From ZC4RG30 sp039929265 (lineage in GTDB: Bacteria; Pseudomonadota; Gammaproteobacteria; Steroidobacterales; Steroidobacteraceae): a stretch of 21,264 nucleotides of DNA. Of the stretch, positions 1-7,193 are shown in pieces. Location of the stretch: positions 1-21,264 of the forward strand of contig JBDSRN010000112.1 of the NCBI GenBank assembly GCA_039929265.1, read 5' to 3'. The notes beneath the pieces were generated by a model, which worked only from the letters and a program-made list of their open reading frames with translations, made no database searches and had not been told where the DNA came from. Each line of letters opens with the position of its first letter. Position 1 is the stretch's first letter. Made by a program: the position numbers and the translations under genes.

Positions 1-157
1 CAGGACGGAGTCAAATGAACCCACGCCACCGACGACGGCGGCGTCACCTCGCGCACCAATTTCGTGAAGATGATTATTCTCGATGCTGTTAGCCTCAAAC
101 CTCGGGTCATCACAACGTGATAGTTCAAATGGTGCACGAACCTTCTCAGAGGACTAC
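1..157. other. Left edge: unassigned leader, possible remnant of an upstream gene
   Basis: No intact gene is visible. On the + strand, bases 19-84 read in frame 1 as a coding-like run with G or C at most third codon positions, including residues DDGGVTSRTNFVKMIILD. An in-frame TGA at 16-18 precedes it and another at 118-120 closes it. This could be the decayed end of a gene lying left of the window, but I do not recognise the peptide. A 25-codon ORF at 15-92 with GGAG in front of its ATG is also possible and has no other support. The stretch also serves as the leader of the ribosome-associated protein gene. Confidence 0.25.
109..121. promoter_or_regulatory. Perfect inverted repeat ATCAC-AAC-GTGAT upstream of the HPF-like gene
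   Basis: Five-base arms separated by three bases, 37 bases before the chosen ATG. It could be an operator or a chance palindrome. It does not fit the FNR/Anr consensus (TTGAT-N4-ATCAA), and no clear -10/-35 pair was seen beside it. Confidence 0.2.
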
Positions 158-523
158 ATGCAAATCCAGATCAATACCGACCACAACCTGTCTGTGCGCG
201 ATTCGGAAGCGGCGGAACTTCGCCTGATAGTTCAGGACGCTCTGAGTCGATTCGAACAGCACATCACGCGCGTGGAGATCCACCTGAGTGACGAGAACGG
301 CATCAAGCACGGTCAAGACGACAAGCGCTGCTTATTGGAGGCTCGCCTGGAGGGTCGCAAGCCGATCGCTGTGAGCGACCTGGCGGCCACGCTGATTCTG
401 GCGGTGGAAGGCAGCGCGAAAAAAATGGCCAGATCGATCGAAAGTAGTCTCGGTCGCAGGCGCGATATCAAACGGCATAAGGCCGCCCCCGTTTCAGGGG
501 AGCCCGAAGTCCAGGGCGAGTGA
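158..523 (+). CDS. HPF/RaiA-family ribosome-associated protein, short form
   Basis: 121 residues, matching the short ribosome hibernation/stress factors (S30AE domain) that bind the 30S decoding region and silence or protect ribosomes in starved cells. The family pattern is visible: an N-terminal beta strand (MQIQINTD), a long helix (about 17-37), the strand TRVEIHLSDENG (about 41-52), the acidic stretch GQDDKRCLLEARLEGRKPIAV (about 56-76) and a second helix (about 82-104) leading to a basic tail (GRRRDIKRHK). The frame is open back to an ATG at 83, but ATG 158 is preferred: AGAGGA lies five bases before it and homologues start at MQIQ. The gene is convergent with the P-type ATPase gene. The family call is firm; whether it dimerises 70S ribosomes (HPF) or acts like RaiA cannot be told from sequence. 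Confidence 0.85.
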   Translation: MQIQINTDHNLSVRDSEAAELRLIVQDALSRFEQHITRVEIHLSDENGIKHGQDDKRCLLEARLEGRKPIAVSDLAATLILAVEGSAKKMARSIESSLGRRRDIKRHKAAPVSGEPEVQGE

Positions 524-554
524 CTGCTTCACGCTTACGATATCCTCGCTCGGC

Positions 555-577
555 GGCGCTTCGTATCACGCAGCGCC
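555..577. terminator. Stem-loop between convergent genes
   Basis: GGCGCT (555-560) and AGCGCC (572-577) form a perfect six-base stem with an 11-base loop, in the gap between the HPF-like gene and the end of the ATPase gene. The position suits a shared terminator, but no T-tract follows on either strand, so classic intrinsic termination is doubtful. Confidence 0.3.
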
Positions 578-590
578 TCGAATCCGGAGA

Positions 591-3425
591 TCACATCGTA
601 CAACTCTTGGTCGATCGAACTCTGGCAAGCCACAGCCGTTCCGCCAGCTTGCGCAGCTCGCCCACCCACAACACCGAGCTGGCCAGCGCGATACACACGG
701 CCCACTGCGTCCCGGCGAGCGGCGACGTGCCGAAGGCAATGTTCAGGAAGCCAAGGTTGACAACCGCAACCTGCAGCAATGCGGATAGTCCAATCGCACC
801 CCACAACCATGCATTGTCGAACAATTGCGTGAACGCGCTCGCGACGTGGGAACGCGCATGCAGGCAGGTGAACAGGCTTGCGAAGACCAGCGTCGTGAAT
901 CCGGCCGTGCGTGCCGTGGTGAAATCACCCCCGCCTTCCAGCAACCCGCCGGGCAGGTAGAAGTCCATCGTCAGCAATGCCGCCGCCGCGGTGACACTGC
1001 CCACCTGCATTACGTCGACCCACATCCGGGCGTCGATCACGCGGTCGCCGAGCCTTCGCGGCTTGCGATCCATGAGGTCTGCGGCAGGCGGGTCAAGGCC
1101 CAACGCAAGCGCGGGGCCAGTGTCCGTAATCAGGTTGATCCACAGCAGTTGAGTCGCGAGCAGCGGCAACACCACGGATTCGCCAGAACCGGACAACCCA
1201 ATCACGCTCGCGCCGACCACGCCGAAGAAAACGGTGAGTACCTCTCCCATGTTCGAGCTCAGAAGGTAGCGCAGAAACTTGCGGATGTTGTCGAAGATGC
1301 CGCGCCCTTCGCGAACGGCCTCGACGATCGTGGCGAAGTTGTCGTCAGCCAGAATCATTTTTGCCGCTTCCTTCGTCACCTCAGTGCCAGTCCTGCCCAT
1401 CGCGATGCCGATGTCCGCAGACTTGAGCGCCGGTGCGTCGTTGACTCCGTCGCCGGTCATCGCAACTACATTCCCGTCCGTGCGCAGTGCCGCTACGATG
1501 CGTAGTTTAGTCGCCGGGGCGACGCGGGCGAATACGCAGGTCTCGCGTACCGCTTGAGCGAAGGCCAGATCATTCAGCGCGTCGAGCTCGAGCCCGGTAC
1601 GAACCGTGGCGCCGTGCTCGACGATCCCCAGCACCGATGCGATACGCACGGCAGTACGAGGATGATCACCCGTGATCATGATCACGCGGATACCAGCGCG
1701 GTGGGCCACTGCAATCGCGACCGCGGCTTCCTTGCGAGGTGGGTCGATGATCCCCACCGTGCCCAGGAAGATCAGGTCGCGTTCTTGTGAACCGCTGACG
1801 GCGCTCGCCGTATCCCCGGTATCCAGCGGGCGATAGGCCACTGCCAATGTTCGCAGCGCCGCGCCCGTCAGTGTGTCGACGTCGGCCAGAATTCTCTCGC
1901 GCAACCTGTCATCGAGCTCAACAACATCCAGTCCCGTGCGCACGCGCGTGCAATGACGCAGGAGCACATCGGGGGCACCCTTTGTGATGATGACGAGCCG
2001 GTCGTCTTGTTCGTGATCGCGCTCGATCGTCGACATCATCTTGCGTTCGGAAGTGAACGGCACTTCACCGATGCGCTCGAAGCGCTTCATGCGTCGCTCG
2101 CTGACTCCCAGTTTGCGTTCGGCCACGAGGAAGGCCGCTTCCGTCGGATCGCCGAGAATGCTCCAGTGACCGTTTTCCTGCTGCCGCAGTTCAGCATTGC
2201 CGGCAAGACTGCCGCCGCTGAGCACCGCAATCTGCTCGACGCGCAAATCGTCCGATCCTGTGCCCTGCACTTCGCCCTCTGGAGCATAGCCCACACCGGT
2301 GATTTCGGTGGTGCCGGAAGCGCTCATCACGCGCAGAATGGTCATCTCTCCTCGGGTGAGAGTGCCAGTCTTGTCGGACGCGATGACGTTGGCCGAACCC
2401 AGCGTCTCGACAGACGAAAGTTTTTTGACAACGGCGTGGTGCTTCGCCATGCGTTGTACGCCCAGGGCCAGCACCACCGAAAGGATCGCCGGCAGTCCTT
2501 CCGGTACGGCAGCCACGGCCAGCGAGACCCCGAGCAGCAGCACATCGATGACCTGGCCGACCTCGTCGATGTCGGAGGTCAGCAATATGGTCGTCACCAC
2601 CACGACCGCGATGCCAACGACAACGACGCCAAGCATCCTGCCGATGCGTGATATCTCCTTCTGCAACGGTGTGGGGGCTTCCGTGGTGGTCTCCAGCATC
2701 GCCGCGATCGCCCCCATCTCAGTGCGCATGCCGGTATCGGTGACGATGGCGCGACCGACACCCTGCGCGACCGCAGTACCCTTGAACACCATGTTCAGCC
2801 GATCGCCGAGCGCGGCCTGGGTCGGCAGGATCCCCGGGTCCTTGAGCACGGCTTCGCTCTCGCCGGTAAGTGAGGCCTCCTGAACGCGCAGCGCCGTCGC
2901 CTCGAAGAGGCGCGCATCCGCCGGTACCGCGTCGCCCTCGTTGAGCATGAGCACATCGCCGCGCACGACGGCGGCGCTGGGGATACGATGTATCGTCGCG
3001 TCCCGCATCACCGAACAGGTCACCGTCGTCATGCGCGCAAGTGCGGCCACGGCTTGCTCAGCCCTGGCTTCCTGCAGATAGCCCAGCACAGCGTTGATCA
3101 GCACGACAAGCGCAATCACGATTGCGTCGACAGGCCACCCTGGACGTCCCTCGACCACCCAGGCCACCAGCGAAATGGCGACTGCGACTAGCAGCAGGTA
3201 GACCAGTGGCTCCTGAAAATGCTCGAGGACACGACGCCATTCTGCGAGCCGGGGCGTCGCTCGCAGCTCGTTGGGTCCGTCGACCACCAGCCGGTGCGCC
3301 GCTTCCTGAGCAGTCAGACCGGTATCGAGGTTCGTACCTAGTTCGTGTGCGACTGCATCAACCTCTTCGGTGGAGGAATCGGCTGATGAGCGAGGTGAGC
3401 CAGCCAACAGATGTCTACGCGGCAA
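591..3425 (-). CDS. P-type cation-transporting ATPase, P2A (calcium pump-like) type
   Basis: 944-residue integral membrane pump that would export a cation using ATP. From the N terminus: cation ATPase N domain (about 20-85), actuator loop with TGES (187-190), M4 with PEGLP (308-312), phosphorylation motif DKTGT with Asp351, the nucleotide-binding domain with KGAPD, the hinge motif TGDGVNDAP, and the C-terminal membrane block. Residues matching the SERCA calcium ligands are present: Glu in PEGLP, Asn and Glu in SSNMGEV (M5), and Asn, Thr and Asp in WINLITDTGP (M6). This favours Ca2+ over Na+/K+ or H+, though Mn2+ or a broader range is possible. The frame has a TAG three codons before TTG 3425, so the start must be this TTG or TTG 3407; no strong Shine-Dalgarno precedes either. 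A 33-codon ORF with a good ribosome site overlaps the start by 11 bases, suggesting coupled translation. It is the last gene of a probable minus-strand operon. Confidence 0.9.
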   Translation of the reverse strand: MPRRHLLAGSPRSSADSSTEEVDAVAHELGTNLDTGLTAQEAAHRLVVDGPNELRATPRLAEWRRVLEHFQEPLVYLLLVAVAISLVAWVVEGRPGWPVDAIVIALVVLINAVLGYLQEARAEQAVAALARMTTVTCSVMRDATIHRIPSAAVVRGDVLMLNEGDAVPADARLFEATALRVQEASLTGESEAVLKDPGILPTQAALGDRLNMVFKGTAVAQGVGRAIVTDTGMRTEMGAIAAMLETTTEAPTPLQKEISRIGRMLGVVVVGIAVVVVTTILLTSDIDEVGQVIDVLLLGVSLAVAAVPEGLPAILSVVLALGVQRMAKHHAVVKKLSSVETLGSANVIASDKTGTLTRGEMTILRVMSASGTTEITGVGYAPEGEVQGTGSDDLRVEQIAVLSGGSLAGNAELRQQENGHWSILGDPTEAAFLVAERKLGVSERRMKRFERIGEVPFTSERKMMSTIERDHEQDDRLVIITKGAPDVLLRHCTRVRTGLDVVELDDRLRERILADVDTLTGAALRTLAVAYRPLDTGDTASAVSGSQERDLIFLGTVGIIDPPRKEAAVAIAVAHRAGIRVIMITGDHPRTAVRIASVLGIVEHGATVRTGLELDALNDLAFAQAVRETCVFARVAPATKLRIVAALRTDGNVVAMTGDGVNDAPALKSADIGIAMGRTGTEVTKEAAKMILADDNFATIVEAVREGRGIFDNIRKFLRYLLSSNMGEVLTVFFGVVGASVIGLSGSGESVVLPLLATQLLWINLITDTGPALALGLDPPAADLMDRKPRRLGDRVIDARMWVDVMQVGSVTAAAALLTMDFYLPGGLLEGGGDFTTARTAGFTTLVFASLFTCLHARSHVASAFTQLFDNAWLWGAIGLSALLQVAVVNLGFLNIAFGTSPLAGTQWAVCIALASSVLWVGELRKLAERLWLARVRSTKSCTM

Positions 3426-3516
3426 TCGAAGCTACCGCGGCACACCTCACGCTCACCGCCTCTGCGAGTTTGCGCAAGGTCTCTCCAACAGGTGCACGCC
3501 TTTTCGTCTTGCTCAT
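3415..3516 (-). CDS. Small basic ORF (33 aa) overlapping the ATPase start
   Basis: ATG at 3516 is preceded by GGGAGAAG with eight bases between GGAG and the ATG, the clearest Shine-Dalgarno in this operon. The peptide starts MSKTKRRAPVGETLRKLAEA and ends ASIAA, with TAG at 3415-3417, eleven bases past the proposed TTG start of the ATPase. I recognise no family. It could be a leader peptide whose translation delivers ribosomes to the weak TTG start, a small protein, or the true N terminus of the ATPase split by a frameshift. I see no heptameric slippery sequence at the overlap. The overlap geometry and ribosome site are seen directly; the function is inference. Confidence 0.45.
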   Translation of the reverse strand: MSKTKRRAPVGETLRKLAEAVSVRCAAVASIAA

Positions 3517-3604
3517 GTCTGCTTCTCCCGTAAAGCTCCACAGACGGTAGCCCAAAACTCTGTCGCCCGCTGCGCTTGCGCCACACGCATGGGGCGGATG
3601 CGCG

Positions 3605-4006
3605 TCACACCCCCACATGCAATCCGGACTTCACCCTGAAATGCTGCTGGGCGTAAACCAGCAGCTCTTCATCCGTTGGATGGTCTACTGCTTCCACGCC
3701 CACGACCCGCTTCCACATGATCGGCTCCGATCGTTCCACGTGACTGAGCAACTCGTGTTTCGACATCGATGGCCCGACAATCAGCACGGACTGCGCGCCG
3801 CGCATGGATTCAGCGACCGACTGCAGGAAGGTGTGCTTATGCCCACAGCGCGATCTGATCATCGTACGGTCGCCTGCTGTCTCATCAAAACGGAGGATTC
3901 GTGCCTCCTGATGGTCGATCCAGACGACGGCCCATGGATAGTGAGCGTTGTGCTCCCGAAGACGCCAAGCCACTGTTGCGGGATGCGCTTGCACGCCTGC
4001 GCTCAC
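3605..4006 (-). CDS. eRF1-like 'translational machinery' family protein
   Basis: 133 residues. The pattern AVVWIDHQEARIL (about 26-38), then LIVGPSMSKHELLSHV (mid-protein), then VEAVDHPTDEELLVYAQQHF (C-terminal), matches a small proteobacterial family annotated as translational machinery protein, related to a domain of eukaryotic and archaeal release factor eRF1. No activity is established for it as far as I know. The start is GTG 4006: it overlaps the upstream DUF2934 stop as GTGA, which points to coupled translation, and there is no internal Met before the conserved core. It lies between DUF2934 and the calcium-type ATPase. No signal peptide or membrane segment is seen, so it is probably cytoplasmic. 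The family call rests on motif memory, not a search. Confidence 0.7.
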   Translation of the reverse strand: MSAGVQAHPATVAWRLREHNAHYPWAVVWIDHQEARILRFDETAGDRTMIRSRCGHKHTFLQSVAESMRGAQSVLIVGPSMSKHELLSHVERSEPIMWKRVVGVEAVDHPTDEELLVYAQQHFRVKSGLHVGV

Positions 4007-4233
4007 AACTCTTCGCGTAACAGACGTCGCGTCTCGGATTCAGCAGCCAGCCAGTCTTCCAGTTCATGGCCTGATGCGAACCCGCGGTGCAGCGCCTTGA
4101 AATACGCTGCTTCCGCAATCACGCGCATGCGTGCGCTCTCGCGTCCCGCATGCACATCGTGCGCCACCTCTGCCGCGGTGCTGGCGAGCGCATCCGCGCG
4201 CGTACCGGTTTCAATCCACTCTTGCATTTGCAT
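4003..4233 (-). CDS. DUF2934 domain protein
   Basis: 76 residues. The C-terminal half reads RMRVIAEAAYFKALHRGF and then GHELEDWLAAE, the hallmark of DUF2934, a small domain of unknown function found in many proteobacterial stress-related neighbourhoods. The N-terminal part is acidic and helical with no other domain. ATG 4233 has AGGA eight bases upstream; a second in-frame ATG two codons later (4227) is possible. It is the first gene of the probable minus-strand operon and overlaps the next gene by four bases. Its divergent partner across 283 bases is the histidine kinase. Confidence 0.8.
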   Translation of the reverse strand: MQMQEWIETGTRADALASTAAEVAHDVHAGRESARMRVIAEAAYFKALHRGFASGHELEDWLAAESETRRLLREEL

Positions 4234-4516
4234 TGTGATTGTCCTGTTCGATCTGGAGCGCCATGCTCACAACCCACGTAGCTGCTCATTACTACCGGGT
4301 AGCTGCGTTGCCGGAGATTGAAGCGTATTGATGGTTCTGGCATCAGTACGCCTCGCGGCCACTTACGTAGTTTTACGAGCCGCATTTCTACGCAGGGTGA
4401 ACTCACGTGCAACGGCGGAAACTGGTCATTGCCTGCAGAGCAACACGAGCAAGGCAGGCCTCGCATGCTGTGCTCTGAGCGCATCGGCGACCGACCATGG
4501 GTATAGACTTCTTCGA
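4234..4516. promoter_or_regulatory. Divergent promoter region with TACGTAG-type repeats
   Basis: A 283-base gap between the divergent DUF2934 operon and the histidine kinase. It holds CACGTAGCTGC near 4275, the palindrome CTACCGGGTAG near 4292-4302 (followed by CTGC, repeating GTAGCTGC), and TTACGTAGTTTTACG at 4363-4377. A close match, CTACGTAGTTGT, occurs at 6041 upstream of the usp gene. These could be binding sites for the FixJ-type regulator encoded nearby; that is inference. No convincing sigma-70 promoter was identified. Confidence 0.3.
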
Positions 4517-6031
4517 ATGCTATCTTCGAAACTCGTACGCAATGTGCTGGACTCCGCACCGGATGCCATGGTGATCATTACCTGCACCGGTGCGATTCGA
4601 TTTGCGAATTACCAGGTCACTGCATGGTTCGGCTATTCACCCGAGGAGCTGAAAGGCAGACCTGTCGAAACCCTGTTGCCGGTGCGTTTTCAGAACAGAC
4701 ACATCAAGCATCGCGAGAACTATTTCTCGAACGTGCGCGTGCGTCAGATGGGTGAAGGCCTCGACTTGTTCGCCAGGCGCAAGGATGGCAGCGAATTTCC
4801 CGTTGAAATAAGCCTCAGTCCGATCAGGGATGAAGAGGAAGTGATGGTGGTTGCCGCCATCCGCGACATCACAGAGCGGCGTCACACGCAGATTGCGCTG
4901 TACGAAGCGCAGCTCGTCGCCGAACGTGCAAACAAGGCCAAGAGTCACTTCCTCGCCACCGCGAGCCACGATCTGCGTCAGCCTGTACAGACGCTAGCCT
5001 TGTTGAACGGTGCGATGCGCCGGATGGTGACCGACCCTGAACAAAGGGAGATCCTGCTTGAAGAAGAAGCTGCCATCAATGGCATGGTCAAGATGCTCAA
5101 TGCGCTTCTGGACATCGGCAAACTCGAATCCGGTGCAGTCAAGCCCGATCTGACCAGTTTCGATTCCTCCGAGCTCGTTGGCAGGCTGCGTATCGACTTT
5201 GCAGGCATGGCCGCCGAAAAGGGACTGCGACTAGAGATCGACTGGCCAGCTCTTGCCATTCATACGGATATGGGGCTGGTGGAGCAGATCCTGCGCAACC
5301 TGATCACGAACGCGATCAAATACACGTCGCAAGGCAGTGTGACGTTGCGCGCTGTGCAAGTGTCAACCGGCATACGGCTCGAGGTTGTCGATACTGGAGT
5401 GGGTATTCCAAAGAACGCTCTGGCCAACATATTCGATGAGTTCTTCCAGGTCGGCATCGCAGCCAACTCTTCGCGCAACGGCTATGGACTCGGCCTGAGT
5501 ATTGTCCACCGTCTGGTGGGGCTTCTCGGGCTCAAGCTCGATGTCGACTCTGCTCCCGGAAGGGGTTCGAACTTTTCGCTGCTCGTGCCGGCCGGAGAAA
5601 ATGCTCAGTGCGAAGATGCCGCTGTCACGCCGGCGCTCCAGGAAGTGGTACATGAGGCAAGTCAGGCGCACCACATACTGCTGGTGGAAGACGACCCTGG
5701 TGTTCGCAATGCCACACGTCTGTTGCTCAAGGTGGAAGGTTATCGCGTCACCACCGCCGCCACGATCGACGAGGCGCGGCAGCGCGCGTCGGAATTCCGC
5801 GACATCGAGCTGTTGCTCACGGACTACCACCTCGCCGACGCCGAGACGGGTCTGCACGTGGCACGTGTTCTGCGCCAGGAATTCAATCCGGACCTGCACG
5901 TGATCCTCATGACCGGCGATACTTCTTCCGCTGTTCGGGCGCAGAACGAGGACCTGGCAGTGCGAATGACGAGCAAGCCGATCAAGCCCGGGGAGCTGAT
6001 CAGGCTGATCGATGAGGTGCTGGGGAGATGA
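4517..6031 (+). CDS. PAS-domain hybrid sensor histidine kinase with C-terminal receiver
   Basis: 504 residues from ATG 4517, no membrane segments, so a cytoplasmic sensor. PAS domain about 5-125 (ends VAAIRDITERR), followed by a HisKA domain with phospho-acceptor His151 in ASHDLRQP, the HATPase domain with N-box NLITNAIKYT (261-270), G1 DTGVGIP (292-298) and G2 GYGLGLS (322-328), then a receiver about 385-504 with Asp436 and Lys487. The frame is open back to 4328, but that extension is low complexity and not PAS-like. ATG 4517 places the PAS start correctly, though it lacks a strong ribosome site. No haem- or flavin-binding motif is evident, so the signal is unknown. There is no Hpt domain here; the FixJ-type regulator downstream of the usp gene is the likely partner, either directly from His151 or through an outside Hpt protein. 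Confidence 0.9.
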   Translation: MLSSKLVRNVLDSAPDAMVIITCTGAIRFANYQVTAWFGYSPEELKGRPVETLLPVRFQNRHIKHRENYFSNVRVRQMGEGLDLFARRKDGSEFPVEISLSPIRDEEEVMVVAAIRDITERRHTQIALYEAQLVAERANKAKSHFLATASHDLRQPVQTLALLNGAMRRMVTDPEQREILLEEEAAINGMVKMLNALLDIGKLESGAVKPDLTSFDSSELVGRLRIDFAGMAAEKGLRLEIDWPALAIHTDMGLVEQILRNLITNAIKYTSQGSVTLRAVQVSTGIRLEVVDTGVGIPKNALANIFDEFFQVGIAANSSRNGYGLGLSIVHRLVGLLGLKLDVDSAPGRGSNFSLLVPAGENAQCEDAAVTPALQEVVHEASQAHHILLVEDDPGVRNATRLLLKVEGYRVTTAATIDEARQRASEFRDIELLLTDYHLADAETGLHVARVLRQEFNPDLHVILMTGDTSSAVRAQNEDLAVRMTSKPIKPGELIRLIDEVLGR

Positions 6032-6040
6032 TCGCCGGCG

Positions 6041-6052
6041 CTACGTAGTTGT
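6041..6052 (+). promoter_or_regulatory. CTACGTAGTTGT motif upstream of the first usp gene
   Basis: Contains the perfect palindrome CTACGTAG, ten bases after the kinase stop codon and about 100 bases before the usp ATG. It shares TACGTAGTT with the kinase upstream region (4364-4372), and GTAGTTG with the region before the response regulator (7143-7149). Candidate activator site. The usp gene also has TTTATA at 6132-6137 with no good -35, which would fit an activated promoter. Confidence 0.3.
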
Positions 6053-6148
6053 CCTGACCCGCTACGCATCAGACCGAATCCACGCGAGATCGCGTCGGGG
6101 GCAGACTCGCGGCGTAGTCATCCCTCCGCAATTTATAGCAGGCCTGCC

Positions 6149-7138
6149 ATGCGAACCATCAAGCGAATCCTCGTTGCCATCAGAACTCCCGGACAACGCG
6201 GTGTCCCTGCGGCGGTGGTCAAAGCAGGACAAATCGCACAGAAGGGCGGCGCGACCGTCGAACTGTTTCATGCGCTCACGACCAGCGTCTATGTGGATCT
6301 TGTGGCGATGCAAAACAAGAGCGTTACCGCGTACAGGGAACAGGAGCGTGATGAATGCCAGCAACGTCTAGAGAAAATGAGCGCCAGGCTTCGCAAGAGT
6401 GGCGTGGACGTCAGCACAACTGTCACGGCGGACTTTCCGGCCTACGAAGCAATTATAAGGCACGCGCGCAATACCGGAGCCGATCTCATCATTGCAGATT
6501 GTCATCGCAGTTCGCACAAGTTCGCATCGCTCATGCGATTGACCGACTGGGAGTTGCTGCGGCACAGCCCAGTGCCGGTGCTGCTCGTGAAGTCGGCTCG
6601 ACGCTACCACAGACCCGTACTGCTGGCCGCGGTCGACCCGTCGCACGCCTTTGCCAAGCCAGGCCAGCTCGATGACAGCATTCTCGATGCGGGAGAGGAG
6701 CTGCGTCACCTGCTCGGCGGGATGCTGCACGCAGTGCACGCATATTCCCCGTTACCTGCCGATGTTCGCCCTGCGCAACTGCGCAACCGGGGCATCAATG
6801 TGGATCTGCAGGCCCTTGCTGCCAACAACGCCCGAAAGCAGCTGGACAAGGCTGTTGCTGGCCACGAGATATCAAAATCACGCGCACACCTGTACGCGGG
6901 ACTGCCGCAGGACGCGTTGCGCAGCATGCAGAAGAAACTGCACGCGCAGATCGTCATCATGGGCGCCGTTTCGCGCACAGGCTTGAAACGCCTGTTCATC
7001 GGCAACACCGCCGAGCAAGTTCTCGATGTGCTGCCCTGCGACATCCTCATCGTGAAATCCAGACGATTCGCCACCGAAGTTCAGCGGGCGAGCAGGGGAA
7101 CTCGCTTCCGCGTTGCGACTGGCCCGGCATTCGTCTGA
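6149..7138 (+). CDS. Tandem-domain universal stress protein (UspE-like)
   Basis: 329 residues made of two Usp folds: domain 1 about 1-150 (starts IKRILVAIRTP, ends VPVLLVKSARR) and domain 2 about 152-310 (starts RPVLLAAVDPSHAF, ends CDILIVKS). The ATP-binding signature G-x2-G-x9-G-[ST] is not intact: domain 2 reads GAVSRTGLKRLFIGNT with Ser for the second Gly, and domain 1 reads ADCHRSSHKFASLM. This resembles UspE, which is not expected to bind ATP like UspFG/MJ0577 types. A basic tail of about 20 residues follows. ATG 6149 is preceded by AGCAGG. The gene sits between the hybrid kinase and the response regulator, so it may belong to their regulon. Cytoplasmic; it presumably supports survival in stress or low oxygen. 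Confidence 0.88.
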   Translation: MRTIKRILVAIRTPGQRGVPAAVVKAGQIAQKGGATVELFHALTTSVYVDLVAMQNKSVTAYREQERDECQQRLEKMSARLRKSGVDVSTTVTADFPAYEAIIRHARNTGADLIIADCHRSSHKFASLMRLTDWELLRHSPVPVLLVKSARRYHRPVLLAAVDPSHAFAKPGQLDDSILDAGEELRHLLGGMLHAVHAYSPLPADVRPAQLRNRGINVDLQALAANNARKQLDKAVAGHEISKSRAHLYAGLPQDALRSMQKKLHAQIVIMGAVSRTGLKRLFIGNTAEQVLDVLPCDILIVKSRRFATEVQRASRGTRFRVATGPAFV

Positions 7139-7146
7139 TGCAGTAG

Positions 7147-7176
7147 TTGCGTATAGCGAGTCGCGACCGTGATAAC
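7147..7176 (+). promoter_or_regulatory. Possible promoter of the response regulator
   Basis: TTGCGT (7147-7152) and GATAAC (7171-7176), 18 bases apart, would start transcription about ten bases before the ATG. Matches to consensus are modest. GTAGTTGCGTAT overlaps the proposed -35 and resembles the motif found before the kinase and usp genes. Confidence 0.25.
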
Positions 7177-7193
7177 TTGGCGTCGAGCACGCC

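Noticed and set aside
825..1505. 226-residue + strand ORF inside the ATPase gene
   Set aside because: It is the antisense shadow of a clear P-type ATPase; the peptide has no domain and a composition typical of reversed GC-rich coding sequence.
4327..4346. TTGAT...ATCA sequence resembling an FNR/Anr box upstream of the kinase
   Set aside because: The half-sites are nine bases apart instead of four, so it does not fit the FNR/Anr site.
4328..4516. 63-residue N-terminal extension of the histidine kinase
   Set aside because: The extension is not like a sensor domain or signal peptide, overlaps the divergent regulatory region with TACGTAG repeats, and the PAS domain starts right after ATG 4517.
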